Source of the DNA: Granulicella mallensis MP5ACTX8
GTDB lineage: Bacteria > Acidobacteriota > Terriglobia > Terriglobales > Acidobacteriaceae
Direction: 5' to 3'
NCBI RefSeq assembly: GCF_000178955.2
Contig: NC_016631.1
Location: 1,426,001 to 1,490,000 of the forward strand
Length of the DNA: 64,000 nucleotides
A model generated the notes under the pieces. It saw nothing but the letters and a program-made list of their open reading frames with translations, ran no database searches and was not told the DNA's origin. Shown here one piece after another: positions 18,515 through 28,237 of the stretch (its first letter is position 1; every line of letters starts with the position of its first letter). Made by a program: the position numbers and the translations under genes.

Positions 18515-19138
18515 TTAAGCCTCGTGCTCTCCGAACTCGGTGGGCAAAACCTCATCCTCGGGCAGGGCATCGGGGTCGAAGGTGTCGGTGGTATCGGGAA
18601 TGCCTTTGGTCCCGAGAGCTTTCAGTACGCGTGAGGTGTGGTGGCCACGGCGCATAGCCATGCGTCCGGTGCGCGAGACTTCGAGGATGGTGTAGTTGCT
18701 TTCGCGCAGTACCTGGATGAGGCCTTCGATCTTGGAGGCCGAACCGGTCATCTCCAGCATGATGGATTCGGGGGCGAGATCGACGACGCGGGCGCGGAAG
18801 ACCTGCGCGAGTTCAAAGACCTGCGAGCGCGAGTGCAGGCCGTGCGGAGACTCGGGACCGGCGGCGACCTTGATGAGGCAGAGTTCGCGCACGACAGCCT
18901 CGGAGCGGTTGACCTCGTCTACGTGGACGGTGGTCTCGAGCTTGTAGAGAGAGGCGCGGATGCGATGCGCCGCATGCTCGTGGGCCTCGCAGACGATGGT
19001 CATGCGCGAGGTGTCAGGCTGCTCGGATTCACCGACCGTCAGCGAGACGATATTGATGCTGAGCCGGCGGAAGAGCGAGGCGACGCGGGTGAGAACGCCG
19101 GGCTTGTCTTGAACGAGAGCTACGAAGGTGTGGAGCAT
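18515..19138 (-). CDS. ilvN: Acetolactate synthase small (regulatory) subunit
   Basis: Regulatory partner of IlvB that confers valine feedback inhibition. The N-terminal ACT domain reads HTFVALVQDKPGVLTRVASLFRRL with NIVSLTVGESE; the second domain has LIKVAAGPES, ESIMLEMTGSASKIEGLIQVL and ILEVSRTGRMAMRRG. At 207 residues it is about 40 longer than the E. coli IlvH type, owing to an acidic C-terminal tail (TDTFDPDALPEDEVLPTE) of unknown purpose. A lipoprotein gene separates it from ilvB. The gap to that gene is only 48 bp, so co-transcription is likely. Confidence 0.95.
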   Translation of the reverse strand: MLHTFVALVQDKPGVLTRVASLFRRLSINIVSLTVGESEQPDTSRMTIVCEAHEHAAHRIRASLYKLETTVHVDEVNRSEAVVRELCLIKVAAGPESPHGLHSRSQVFELAQVFRARVVDLAPESIMLEMTGSASKIEGLIQVLRESNYTILEVSRTGRMAMRRGHHTSRVLKALGTKGIPDTTDTFDPDALPEDEVLPTEFGEHEA

Positions 19139-19145
19139 AGGACCT

Positions 19146-19180
19146 CAGAGTGTAGAGAGTAGAGGGTAGAGTGTAGAAAA
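19146..19180. repeat. Short degenerate tandem repeat upstream of ilvN
   Basis: Five imperfect units of the type GTAGAG(A/G) fill the 48-bp space between the lipoprotein stop and the ilvN start. On the transcript it becomes a CUCUAC-rich leader just before ilvN. Confidence 0.55.
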
Positions 19181-19186
19181 AGCCGA

Positions 19187-19759
19187 TTATGAGGGCGCAA
19201 TGTAAGGAGTATCGGGGTCCCACAGTTGCAGTTCGTGGTTCTCGTCGTGGAGAAGTGCTCCGGCGTCTCGTTCGTGGTTGGTAAAGCCGCCGTAGGTGTA
19301 ATCACCTGCCCCGTGATAACTGCCGCCGCAGGGTGGCGACCCTTCGGCGTACTTCTCGCTTGCGCATTTTGAGCCCCGGTAGATGTGAAACCAGACTATG
19401 GGTTTGCGGGCGTCGATCAGTTTCTGGCTGATCTTCAACTTGTCGAATGTTCGAGCATGCGCGGCATCGCGAAGCTGCCAGATCAGGCTTTCGATCTCCT
19501 CGTCGGAGGCGTTGTCCTTGGTGACGAGGGTGAAGTTGCTGTCGTCGTGATGGAAGACTTTGAAGGCAGGGGGTGGAATGCTCGGGCGTGGAAGTGCTTG
19601 CACCTGCTGTGCCTGTTGAGGCTTGGACGTAGGGGTTGGGGGTGGTGTGGATTTGCAGCCGATCACAGGAATCGTTACAGCGAAAGCCAATGTGGCCAGA
19701 GCCATCGTTCGGCGCGCGACGAGGCGTGTGAGGGCGTTGCCTTTGTCTTTCGTCGTCAT
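19187..19759 (-). CDS. Putative lipoprotein of unknown function inside the ilv cluster
   Basis: A hydrophobic segment ALATLAFAVTIPVIGC ends in a lipobox-like cysteine, followed by a proline/threonine/glutamine linker (STPPPTPTSKPQQAQQ), so it is probably an anchored lipoprotein. The globular part (SNFTLVTKDNASDEEIESLI ... KPIVWFHIYRGSKC) matches no family I know. The start is uncertain: ATG 19759 overlaps a dispersed repeat and ATG 19705 gives a tighter signal peptide. It lies between ilvB and ilvN with no obvious link to valine synthesis. Confidence 0.62.
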   Translation of the reverse strand: MTTKDKGNALTRLVARRTMALATLAFAVTIPVIGCKSTPPPTPTSKPQQAQQVQALPRPSIPPPAFKVFHHDDSNFTLVTKDNASDEEIESLIWQLRDAAHARTFDKLKISQKLIDARKPIVWFHIYRGSKCASEKYAEGSPPCGGSYHGAGDYTYGGFTNHERDAGALLHDENHELQLWDPDTPYIAPS

Positions 19760-19861
19760 CCTGAAGCGTAGCTGAAGGACCCCCGCATTTTGTGGTGTCA
19801 CCGGTGCATCCATGGCGCCACGAATGCGGGGGGCCTTCGCCGATGGCTCAGGATGATGACG
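19753..19861. repeat. Dispersed inverted repeat, family B copy 1
   Basis: Outer arms CGTCATCCTGA and TCAGGATGATGACG and inner arms GAAGGACCCCCGCATT / AATGCGGGGGGCCTTC form a long imperfect hairpin of about 109 bp between ilvB and the lipoprotein gene. The same TCATYCTGAGC and GAAGGACCCC blocks recur in a larger element at 59167-59388. Confidence 0.75.
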
Positions 19862-19915
19862 AAAAACAAACAACGACAAAACCCGTTGCCACGTTTTGGA
19901 GCGCTTCCCCGTCAC

Positions 19916-21673
19916 TTACTTGTCCTCCGCCGTCTCAAGCAGAGGATCGTGTTGGGGCCTGCGCACCATCTCGTGCAGCGCGGCACCGGGGGCGATCATC
20001 GGGTAGACGCCGTCTTCCTTCTCGACCTGGAAGTTGATGAGGAAGGCCTTGCCGCTGGTGCGGGCCTTGGTGACCGTCGGCGTTACATCGGTACGCTTGC
20101 TGACGTTTGCGGCTGCGATGCCGTGCGCGGCGGCGAGCATGACGAAGTCCGGCGAGAGGATCGGGGAGGCCGAGTAGTTCTTCTCGTAGAAGGTCTCCTG
20201 CCACTGGCGCACCATGCCGAGGAAGCCATTGTTGATGACCGCGATGTTGATCGCGAGGCCCTCCTGCACGATGGTGGAGAGCTCTGCGGCGGTCATCTGG
20301 AAGCCGCCGTCACCGGCGATGACCCAGACATCTTTGTCGGGGCAGGCAGCCTTTGCGCCGATGGCTGCGGGCAGCGCGAAACCCATCGTTCCGAGGCCGC
20401 CGGAGGTGACGAGCGAGCGCGGAGCCTCATGCTTGAAGTATTGAGCCTCCCACATCTGGTGCTGGCCTACGTCGGTGACGATGATTGTGTCTTCGAGGCG
20501 GCCTGCGGCCTGGGCTTCGCGCCAGATGTCGTGGATGACGTGTGCGGCGTAGAGGTGGCCGTTGTCGGGCAGGTTGATGATGTCGCGTACGGCGGCGCTG
20601 CCCTTGCTGGCGTTGATCTCACGCAGCCAACTCGTGTCGGTGTTCTTCGGCAGCAGTGGCAGCAGCAACTGCAACACTTCCTTGAGGTCGCCGATCAGAG
20701 CCACATCCACGCGAACGTTCTTGTTGATCTCCGAGGGATCGATCTCGATGTGGATCTTCTTGGCGGTAGGCGCATAGCTGGCGAGGTTGCCGGTGACTCG
20801 ATCATCGAAGCGCATGCCGAAGGCCAGCAGCAGGTCAGCTTCCTGGATGGCGTTGTTCACCCACGACTCGCCGTGCATGCCCATCATGCCGAGCGAGAGA
20901 GGATGGGCTGCAGGGATCGCACCGAGGCCGAGGAGCGTGGAGGCGATGGGAATCTGCTGCGCCTCGGCGAAGGCGATGACCTCGCGCTCTGCGCCGGACT
21001 CGACGATACCGTGGCCCGCGAGGATGACGGGCTTCTTCGACTGCTTGATCAGTTCGATGGCCTCACGGATCGAGGAGGACTCAGCCCTGAGCATCGGGTG
21101 TGGGCGATAGGTTTCCGGCTTTGCCGCTTCGAACGAGAAGATTGCGGTGGCCTGCTGCGCGTCCTTGGTGATGTCGACGAGCACGGGGCCGGGGCGGCCG
21201 GAGGTCGCGATCTGGAAGGCCAGGCGGACGGCGGGAGCGATATCTTCCGCGCGCGTAACCAGGAAGTTATGTTTGGTGATCGGCAGGGTGATGCCGGTGA
21301 TGTCGACCTCCTGGAAGGCGTCGCTGCCCAGGACCTTGCTGGAGACCTGGCCGGTGATTGCGACCATGGGGATGCTGTCGAGCATCGCCGTTGCCAGGCC
21401 GGTCACGAGGTTGGTCGCGCCGGGGCCTGAGGTGGCCATGCAGACACCGGGACGTCCTGAGGCACGGGCATAGCCATCGGCCATGTGTGCGGCGCCCTGC
21501 TCGTGGCGGACGAGGACGTGGTGGATGGTCGGGAATTTGCGGAGAGCGTCGTAGATGGGCAGGATGGCGCCGCCGGGATACCCGAAGACGGTTGTCGTGC
21601 CTTCACCCGCGAGCGTGGCCCAGAGGATCTCGGCTCCGGTAAGGGTGGGGTGCTGCTGTGATTTGTTTGCCAT
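19916..21673 (-). CDS. ilvB: Acetolactate synthase large (catalytic) subunit
   Basis: TPP-dependent enzyme condensing two pyruvates to 2-acetolactate, or pyruvate with 2-oxobutyrate. The 585 residues show the N-terminal TPP-binding domain (GAEILWATLAGEGTTTVFGYPGGAI, with the catalytic glutamate in VRHEQGAAHMADGYARASG), the central FAD domain (GLGAIPAAHPLSLGMMGMHG) and the C-terminal TPP motif GDGGFQMTAAEL ... NNGFLGMVRQWQ. The regulatory subunit gene ilvN is two genes downstream rather than adjacent. The 113-residue unknown gene lies 58 bp upstream. Confidence 0.97.
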   Translation of the reverse strand: MANKSQQHPTLTGAEILWATLAGEGTTTVFGYPGGAILPIYDALRKFPTIHHVLVRHEQGAAHMADGYARASGRPGVCMATSGPGATNLVTGLATAMLDSIPMVAITGQVSSKVLGSDAFQEVDITGITLPITKHNFLVTRAEDIAPAVRLAFQIATSGRPGPVLVDITKDAQQATAIFSFEAAKPETYRPHPMLRAESSSIREAIELIKQSKKPVILAGHGIVESGAEREVIAFAEAQQIPIASTLLGLGAIPAAHPLSLGMMGMHGESWVNNAIQEADLLLAFGMRFDDRVTGNLASYAPTAKKIHIEIDPSEINKNVRVDVALIGDLKEVLQLLLPLLPKNTDTSWLREINASKGSAAVRDIINLPDNGHLYAAHVIHDIWREAQAAGRLEDTIIVTDVGQHQMWEAQYFKHEAPRSLVTSGGLGTMGFALPAAIGAKAACPDKDVWVIAGDGGFQMTAAELSTIVQEGLAINIAVINNGFLGMVRQWQETFYEKNYSASPILSPDFVMLAAAHGIAAANVSKRTDVTPTVTKARTSGKAFLINFQVEKEDGVYPMIAPGAALHEMVRRPQHDPLLETAEDK

Positions 21674-21731
21674 CGTTCTGCTCCTTTACTGCGGGTTACG
21701 TGTCGAAGTTCCTGATCTTGTTGCTTGGTAA

Positions 21732-22073
21732 CTAAACAGTGATCGTGCGTTCTGGAGAACCGGATGGGCCGGCTCTCAGGATGACCTTCGCGCCTTTACA
21801 AAGCGGGTAGGAGTTGAGGACCGGGTTGATGAGCGAGAGCATCTTCTCGGAATCCGTGCCGTAGAGGAACAGGACTGTTTCCGTGGCGCGCGTCTCTGTG
21901 CCTTCGACGATGCCGTGAGCGCCGAGCGCTTTGGTCAGAAGGCCATCGAGGGTGACCGTGTCGCAACTCCTGTAGATCGATTCGTCCAGGTCTACAGTGT
22001 TGAGGTAGATAAAAATGGCGTGCTCCGGTGGGGGTGCTTGTTGCTTGCCGAAGATCTTGTCGATGAATGCCAT
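21732..22073 (-). CDS. Hypothetical 113-residue protein between ilvD and ilvB
   Basis: A small cytoplasmic-looking protein (no signal peptide or membrane segment). The sequence alternates strands and helices: HAIFIYLNTVDLDESIYRSC, TLDGLLTKALGAHGIVEG, TETVLFLYGTDSEKMLSLI, GAKVILRAG. This suggests a small alpha/beta fold of ferredoxin-like type. Family not recognised. It is 58 bp upstream of ilvB and separated from ilvD by a family A repeat, so it should be co-transcribed with the branched-chain genes. Confidence 0.7.
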   Translation of the reverse strand: MAFIDKIFGKQQAPPPEHAIFIYLNTVDLDESIYRSCDTVTLDGLLTKALGAHGIVEGTETRATETVLFLYGTDSEKMLSLINPVLNSYPLCKGAKVILRAGPSGSPERTITV

Positions 22074-22109
22074 TTTTACCTCGAGGGCGGAGGCCCGGTG
22101 TTTTTGCTG

Positions 22110-22196
22110 CTACTAACGAAGAGCGGGAGGAACCAGGTTCGCTCCCCTTCGGCTACGCTCAGGGTCGGAATGACAACTAGAAAAACAAGTGCAACG
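22110..22196 (-). repeat. Dispersed hairpin repeat, family A copy 2
   Basis: Contains GCGGGAGGAACCAGGTTCGC, an insert CCCCTTCGGCTACGCTCAGG, and the shared tail GGAATGACAACTAGAAAAAC. It occupies the gap between ilvD and the 113-residue gene. Confidence 0.75.
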
Positions 22197-22197
22197 A

Positions 22198-23916
22198 CTA
22201 CGTGGTGACAGCTCCTTCACTCGCGCTGCTTACGGAGTTTGCATACTTTGCAAACACTCCGCGCTTGTAGCGGGGTGCGGGAGCTTTGAAGTTTTTGAGA
22301 CGTGCAGCGATCTCTTCGTCCGGCACGTTGAGCGTGAGCTTGCGGCCCGGGATGTCGAAGGTGATGGTGTCGCCTTCGTGCACTGCGCCGATGGGGCCGC
22401 CGAGCTGGGCTTCGGGGGCGACGTGGCCGGCCATCAGGCCGCGGGTTGCGCCGGAGAAGCGGCCGTCGGTGAGCAGGGCCACGGTCTCTGAGAGTTCGGG
22501 GATGCCCTTGATGGCTGCGGTAACGGCGAGCATCTCGCGCATGCCGGGGCCGCCGCGCGGACCTTCGTAGCGGATCACGAGCACGTCGTTGGGATTGATC
22601 TTGCCTGCGTTGATCGCGGCGAAGCAGAGGTCTTCGCTGTCGAAGACGCGTGCGGGGCCGGTGTGGTGGATGCGCTCGTGGCCGGCGACCTTGACGACGC
22701 AGCCTTCAGGAGCGAGATTGCCCTTGAGGATGACGAGTCCGCCAGTGGACTTGAGCGCGTTATCCCACGTACGGATGATGACCTGGTTGGGAGTCTCGCT
22801 GGCTGTCGTGGCTTCTTCGCGAATCGTCTTGCCGGTGACGGTGGGCGTGTTGCCGTGCAGGAGATTCTTGTCGACCAGGCGCTGGGCGAGGACGCGCGAG
22901 CCACCGGCGGCCTGGTAGTCCTTGGCGACGTACTTGCCGCCGGGCTGGAGATCGCAGATGAAGGGCGTCTTCTCGCTGATGATGTCGAAGTCATCGACCG
23001 TGAGCGGAATGTCGAGCTCCTTGGCGATGGCGATGAGGTGCAGCACGGCGTTGGTCGAGCCGCCCGACGCGCAGACGGCGGCGATGGCATCTTCCAGCGA
23101 TTCGCGGGTGATGATCTGCGAGGGCTTGAGACCGGCGCGGGCGAGGTCCATGACGATCCTGCCGGCTTCGCGCGAGGCCTCGTGCTTCTCCTTCGACATG
23201 GCGGGGACGCCGGTGATCTGGATGGGCGAGATGCCGAGGAATTCGCCGGCCATCGCCATGGTGTTGGCCGTGAACTGGCCGCCGCAGGCGCCGGGGCCGG
23301 GGCAGGCAGAGGCTTCGACGGCTTCGAGCTGCTCGTCGTTGATCTTTCCCGCAGCGTGTGAGCCGATGGCTTCAAAGACCTGCTGGATGGTGATGTCGAT
23401 CTCGGTCTTGCCGGAGGCGTCGGGTGTCTTGCCGTCCGCACCGACGTGCAGGTGGCCGGGTGCGATGGAGCCGCCGTAGAGCATGAGGCCAGGGATGTCG
23501 AGGCGGGCGAGAGCCATCACAGCGCCTGGCATGTTCTTGTCGCAGCCGGCGATGCAGACCAGGCCGTCGAAGGAGTTGCCGCGGGCCACGAGCTCGATGG
23601 AGTCCGCGATCATGTCGCGCGAGATGAGCGAGGCCTTCATGCCCTCGGTGCCCATGGTGATGCCATCGGAGATGGTGACGGTATTGAACTCCATGGGGGT
23701 GCCGCCGGCTTCGCGGACGCCCTGCTTGACGGCTTCGGCGATATCACGAAGGTGGTAGTTGCAGGGGCCGATCTCGGTCCAGGTGTTGGCGATGCCGATG
23801 ATGGGCTTGTGCAGGTCTTCCTTGCTGAAGCCGACGCCCCGGAGCATGGCGCGGGCTGCGGCGCGCGAGGGGCCTTCGGTGAGGACGATGCTGTTCTTCT
23901 TGCCGGTGCTGGACAT
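22198..23916 (-). CDS. ilvD: Dihydroxy-acid dehydratase
   Basis: Iron-sulphur enzyme of 572 residues that dehydrates 2,3-dihydroxyisovalerate to 2-oxoisovalerate. Cluster cysteines are visible in CIAGCDKNMPG (about residue 120) and ACPGPGACGGQFTANTM (about residue 193). The C-terminal barrel has EGCVVKVAG, DVLVIRYEGPRGGPGMREM and TDGRFSGATRGLMAGHVAPEA. These match the IlvD/Edd family, and the ilv context settles it as IlvD. It is preceded by leuD across a 115-bp gap with another family A repeat. Confidence 0.97.
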   Translation of the reverse strand: MSSTGKKNSIVLTEGPSRAAARAMLRGVGFSKEDLHKPIIGIANTWTEIGPCNYHLRDIAEAVKQGVREAGGTPMEFNTVTISDGITMGTEGMKASLISRDMIADSIELVARGNSFDGLVCIAGCDKNMPGAVMALARLDIPGLMLYGGSIAPGHLHVGADGKTPDASGKTEIDITIQQVFEAIGSHAAGKINDEQLEAVEASACPGPGACGGQFTANTMAMAGEFLGISPIQITGVPAMSKEKHEASREAGRIVMDLARAGLKPSQIITRESLEDAIAAVCASGGSTNAVLHLIAIAKELDIPLTVDDFDIISEKTPFICDLQPGGKYVAKDYQAAGGSRVLAQRLVDKNLLHGNTPTVTGKTIREEATTASETPNQVIIRTWDNALKSTGGLVILKGNLAPEGCVVKVAGHERIHHTGPARVFDSEDLCFAAINAGKINPNDVLVIRYEGPRGGPGMREMLAVTAAIKGIPELSETVALLTDGRFSGATRGLMAGHVAPEAQLGGPIGAVHEGDTITFDIPGRKLTLNVPDEEIAARLKNFKAPAPRYKRGVFAKYANSVSSASEGAVTT

Positions 23917-23935
23917 TTTCTCTCCGTGGGTTGCG

Positions 23936-24012
23936 GTGGTGGTACGAGCGAAAAACGGGAGGAAGCAGGTTCCTCACTGCGCTCGGAAGGTCAACTAGAA
24001 AAGCAAAGGCAA
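23936..24012 (-). repeat. Dispersed hairpin repeat, family A copy 3
   Basis: Contains ACGGGAGGAAGCAGGTTCCT, CACTGCGCTCGGAAGGTCAA and CTAGAAAAGCAAAGGC, the same unit as copies 1 and 2 with slight divergence (GGTC for ATGAC). It lies between leuD and ilvD. Confidence 0.75.
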
Positions 24013-24030
24013 GAGCAAAGGCCGTTGAGG

Positions 24031-24675
24031 TTATGCGGTGGTCAGGGCCTTTGGTGCTACCCAGAACTCTTCGTTGTGCTTTGCTTCGTAGCTGTCGAGC
24101 TCGTTCTCATGCAGCAGCGTGAGGCCGATGTCGTCGAGGCCGTTCAGCAGGCAATGCTTGCGGAATGGGTCCATGTCGAAGTGGGCGCTGAAGCCCTGTT
24201 CGTCGGTGACGGTTTGGGCTTCAAGGTTAATCGTGAGCTTGTGCTGCGGGTTATCGGTGCAGAGCTTCAACAGGGTTGCGACTTCGTCTTCGGTGAGGCG
24301 GCAGAGGATGATGCCGTTCTTGCCTGCGTTCGAGAAGAAGATGTCGGCGAAGCTGGGCGCGATGACAGCGCGGAAGCCGTACTGGTTGATCGCCCAGGCG
24401 GCGTGCTCGCGCGAGCTGCCGCAGCCGAAGTTCTTTTCGGCGATGAGGATCTCGGCGCCCTTGTACTCCGGCTTGTTCAGCACGAAGTCCTTGCGCTCGG
24501 AGACGTGATCGGGTGTCTCGAGGTCATAGCGCCAGTCGAAGAACAGGAAGTCGCCGTAGCCGGTGCGCTCGATGCGCTTGAGGAACTGCTTCGGGATGAT
24601 CTGGTCCGTGTCGATGTTCGGAAAGGGCAGCGGAGCGGCGATGCTGGTGATGATGTTGATCGGTGTCATGTTCAT
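24031..24675 (-). CDS. leuD: 3-isopropylmalate dehydratase small subunit
   Basis: Forms the isopropylmalate isomerase with LeuC, converting 2- to 3-isopropylmalate. The 214-residue swivel domain shows FPNIDTDQIIPKQFLKRIER near the N-terminus and the substrate-specificity loop GCGSSREHAAWAINQYGFRAVI. The C-terminus has DIGLTLLHENELDSYE. A second ATG two codons inside (MTPINII) is equally possible as start. leuC lies 88 bp upstream; the gap holds two GC-rich hairpins. Confidence 0.96.
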   Translation of the reverse strand: MNMTPINIITSIAAPLPFPNIDTDQIIPKQFLKRIERTGYGDFLFFDWRYDLETPDHVSERKDFVLNKPEYKGAEILIAEKNFGCGSSREHAAWAINQYGFRAVIAPSFADIFFSNAGKNGIILCRLTEDEVATLLKLCTDNPQHKLTINLEAQTVTDEQGFSAHFDMDPFRKHCLLNGLDDIGLTLLHENELDSYEAKHNEEFWVAPKALTTA

Positions 24676-24681
24676 TCCCTC

Positions 24682-24735
24682 AGGGGCTGAAGCCCCTTCT
24701 CTGCGAGTGTTCTAACGGACGGGCTGAAGCCCGTC
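24682..24735. repeat. Pair of GCTGAAGC hairpins (family C) between leuC and leuD
   Basis: Two perfect small hairpins, AGGGGCTGAAGCCCCT (24682-24697) and GACGGGCTGAAGCCCGTC (24718-24735), share the core GCTGAAGC. Related hairpins occur at 32308 and 49763. Their position within the operon suggests an mRNA-processing or stability role. Confidence 0.7.
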
Positions 24736-24763
24736 CCCTTCAAGGCAAAACGATCAACCCCTG

Positions 24764-26224
<1,461 letters not shown>

Positions 26225-26226
26225 GG

Positions 26227-26967
26227 CTAGTCTTTGTCTTCTGGGTGTGGCGTGATGGTGTCGGGTTGGGGTGCGAGGGTGTTGGCTCCGGCGAGTTGCG
26301 GGTCGAGAGCGAAGGGCGAACCATCCGGCTCGACCAGGAGCGCGTGCGTGATGTGAGGAACGAGGCGGTGCGCTTCGGCGAGGCGTGCATCCCAGTGAGC
26401 AAGACTTTCGGTCAGCTCGAGGGGAAGCGCGTTGGCGTCGAGTGTGCGGTTGGGGAAGAGCCACAGGCTGTAGTCGGCGGCGGCCTCATCGGTGGAGTGG
26501 CCTTCGGTCGTCCAGTTGACTGCGGCGAAGACCAGCAACGGATGCGCTGTGCCGAGGTCGATCCACAGCAGGCCGTGGGCAGGGCAGAACCTGGGCACGC
26601 AGCCGTCCATGCTGAGATAGCGATTATGTTCTGCCGTGACCGTGCCGTACTGCGAGAGAAAGAGCGGGATGACAGTGTCGAGAGGCTGATGCGTCTCCGG
26701 CGGTCCCCACATCGCCTGCGGCTGCTTGAAGGAGCGCTGCAGCAGGGCCTGGAAGCGCGCATCTACGCGGAGATCGTCGGCGCGGCCGTTGGGGCTGGGC
26801 TTGGCGAACTGCCAGAGCCATTGCAGGTCGTCGGTGGCGTTGGGGCTGCGATGGGCAGGTGGCTTGGGCGGGGGCGCGACGAGGTTGTCGAGGTTGGTGA
26901 TCTGCGCATGCGTTGCCGCTGCTCCCGTGAGGAGGAATACAGCGGCGAGTTGGAGAAGTTTGCGCAT
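26227..26967 (-). CDS. Secreted hypothetical protein coupled to leuC
   Basis: A 246-residue protein with signal peptide [22 protein letters not shown], then a proline-rich stretch ([20 protein letters not shown]). The globular part includes [20 protein letters not shown], a cysteine pair in [20 protein letters not shown] and strand-rich sequence. The family is not one I recognise; similar exported proteins occur beside leuC in acidobacteria only as far as I can infer from texture. Its TAG stop is 2 bp from the leuC ATG. An exported protein translationally coupled to a cytoplasmic dehydratase is odd. Confidence 0.7.
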   Translation of the reverse strand: MRKLLQLAAVFLLTGAAATHAQITNLDNLVAPPPKPPAHRSPNATDDLQWLWQFAKPSPNGRADDLRVDARFQALLQRSFKQPQAMWGPPETHQPLDTVIPLFLSQYGTVTAEHNRYLSMDGCVPRFCPAHGLLWIDLGTAHPLLVFAAVNWTTEGHSTDEAAADYSLWLFPNRTLDANALPLELTESLAHWDARLAEAHRLVPHITHALLVEPDGSPFALDPQLAGANTLAPQPDTITPHPEDKD

Positions 26968-26998
26968 GGTTTGTGGGGATTGACTTCAGTGGTGGCCC

Positions 26999-27042
26999 GG
27001 TGAAGCAGATTTCCTGCGGGAATGACAACTAGAGAGCAAAAG
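26999..27042 (-). repeat. Dispersed hairpin repeat, family A copy 4
   Basis: Contains GAAGCAGATTTCCTGCGGGA then ATGACAACTAGAGAGCAAAAGC. The ATTTCC-TGC-GGGAAT dyad is the hairpin. It fills the gap between leuB and the secreted-protein gene, abutting the leuB stop. Confidence 0.78.
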
Positions 27043-28161
27043 CTATACGGCGTGCAGTGATTGGTGGCGGTCGATGGATTCTGCCAGAGCCTGGTGTACC
27101 AGCTTGCCCATCTGCTGCGTCGTAACGTTTGCCGCGGTGTTGCCGCGAGAGATATCAGCGGTGCGATGGCCAGCTTCGAGTACCTTGGCGACCGCGACTT
27201 CGATGGCCTGGGCCTCCTGCTCGAGGCCACCGGAGTGGCGTAGCACCATCGCGGCGGTAAGGATCGCGCCGAGGGGGTTGGCCTTGCCGGTTCCGGCAAT
27301 GTCCGGAGCGGAGCCGTGTACGGGCTCGTAGAGGTTGACCTTGCCGCCGATGGTCGCCGAGGGCAGCATGCCGAGCGAGCCGGTGATCACGCCGGACTCG
27401 TCCGAGAGGATGTCGCCGAAGAGATTTTCGGTGAGCACGACATCGAAGTTGCGTGGGATGTTCATCAGGTGCATCGCCATCGAGTCGACGAGTTGGTGCT
27501 CGACCGTGACGTCGGGATAGTCGGCCTTGAGCGAATCGACCGTGGCGCGCCAGAGCTGCGAACACTCGAGCACGTTGGCTTTGTCGACCGAGGTGAGCTT
27601 CTTGCGGCGCTTCTGTGCCAGCTCGAAGGCGACGCGTGCTACGCGGACGACTTCATCGCGGGTATAGCGCATGGTGTTGATGGCTTCACCGCCACCGTTG
27701 GCGCCTTCCTCTTTGTTCCACCAGCGCGGCTGGCCGAAGTAGAGGCCACCGAGCAGCTCGCGGACGAAGAGAATGTCCGCGCCCTTGGTCACTTCGGGAC
27801 GCAGCGGAGAGTTCTCCGCCAACGCGGGATAGGCCACCGAGGGACGCAGGTTCGCGAAGCCGCCCAGCTCCTGCCGGATCTGCAGCAGTCCGGCCTCAGG
27901 ACGCTTGTCGGGGGTCAGGTGGTTGAACTTGTTGTCGCCGACCGCGCCGAGGAGGACGGCGTCGCTTTCGAGGCAGGTGTCGATGGTGGTCTGCGGCAAC
28001 GGCGTGCCGTTGGCAGTGATGGCCACGCCGCCGATGAGTGCTTCGGTGAACGTGAACTCGTGGTTGCCGAACTCGGCTACCGCTTTGAGAATTTGCGTGG
28101 CTTCGCGGGTGACTTCGGGGCCAATGCCGTCTCCGGCGAGAACTGCGATCTTCAGCTTCAT
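27043..28161 (-). CDS. leuB: 3-isopropylmalate dehydrogenase
   Basis: NAD-dependent oxidative decarboxylase of leucine synthesis, 372 residues. ATG 28161 starts MKLKIAVLAGDGIGPEVTRE, the normal N-terminus; the longer frame from 28290 reads through a repeat. Further motifs are LLGAVGDNKF, LRPEVTKGADILFVRELLGG with YFGQPRWW, and the metal and cofactor region NLFGDILSDESGVITGSLGM with PVHGSAPDIAGTGKANPLG. It follows leuA across a 76-bp gap occupied by a family A repeat. Confidence 0.96.
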   Translation of the reverse strand: MKLKIAVLAGDGIGPEVTREATQILKAVAEFGNHEFTFTEALIGGVAITANGTPLPQTTIDTCLESDAVLLGAVGDNKFNHLTPDKRPEAGLLQIRQELGGFANLRPSVAYPALAENSPLRPEVTKGADILFVRELLGGLYFGQPRWWNKEEGANGGGEAINTMRYTRDEVVRVARVAFELAQKRRKKLTSVDKANVLECSQLWRATVDSLKADYPDVTVEHQLVDSMAMHLMNIPRNFDVVLTENLFGDILSDESGVITGSLGMLPSATIGGKVNLYEPVHGSAPDIAGTGKANPLGAILTAAMVLRHSGGLEQEAQAIEVAVAKVLEAGHRTADISRGNTAANVTTQQMGKLVHQALAESIDRHQSLHAV

Positions 28162-28174
28162 TTTGTTCCTTCGG

Positions 28175-28236
28175 TAGCAGGGGAGGGGAAGCAGATTCCC
28201 TTCGGGAATGACAGAAAGAAAACTAAGGGCAAAAGC
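28175..28236 (-). repeat. Dispersed hairpin repeat, family A copy 5
   Basis: Contains GGGAAGCAGATTCCCTTCGG then GAATGACAGAAAGAAAAC and ends in GGCAAAAGCTC. The ATTCCC-TTC-GGGAAT hairpin is perfect. It occupies the leuA-leuB gap. Confidence 0.78.
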
Positions 28237-28237
28237 T

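Noticed and set aside
19790-21430. Plus-strand 546-codon open frame
   Set aside because: Antisense to ilvB throughout and rich in Asp/Gly/Val typical of antisense frames; ilvB carries all family motifs.
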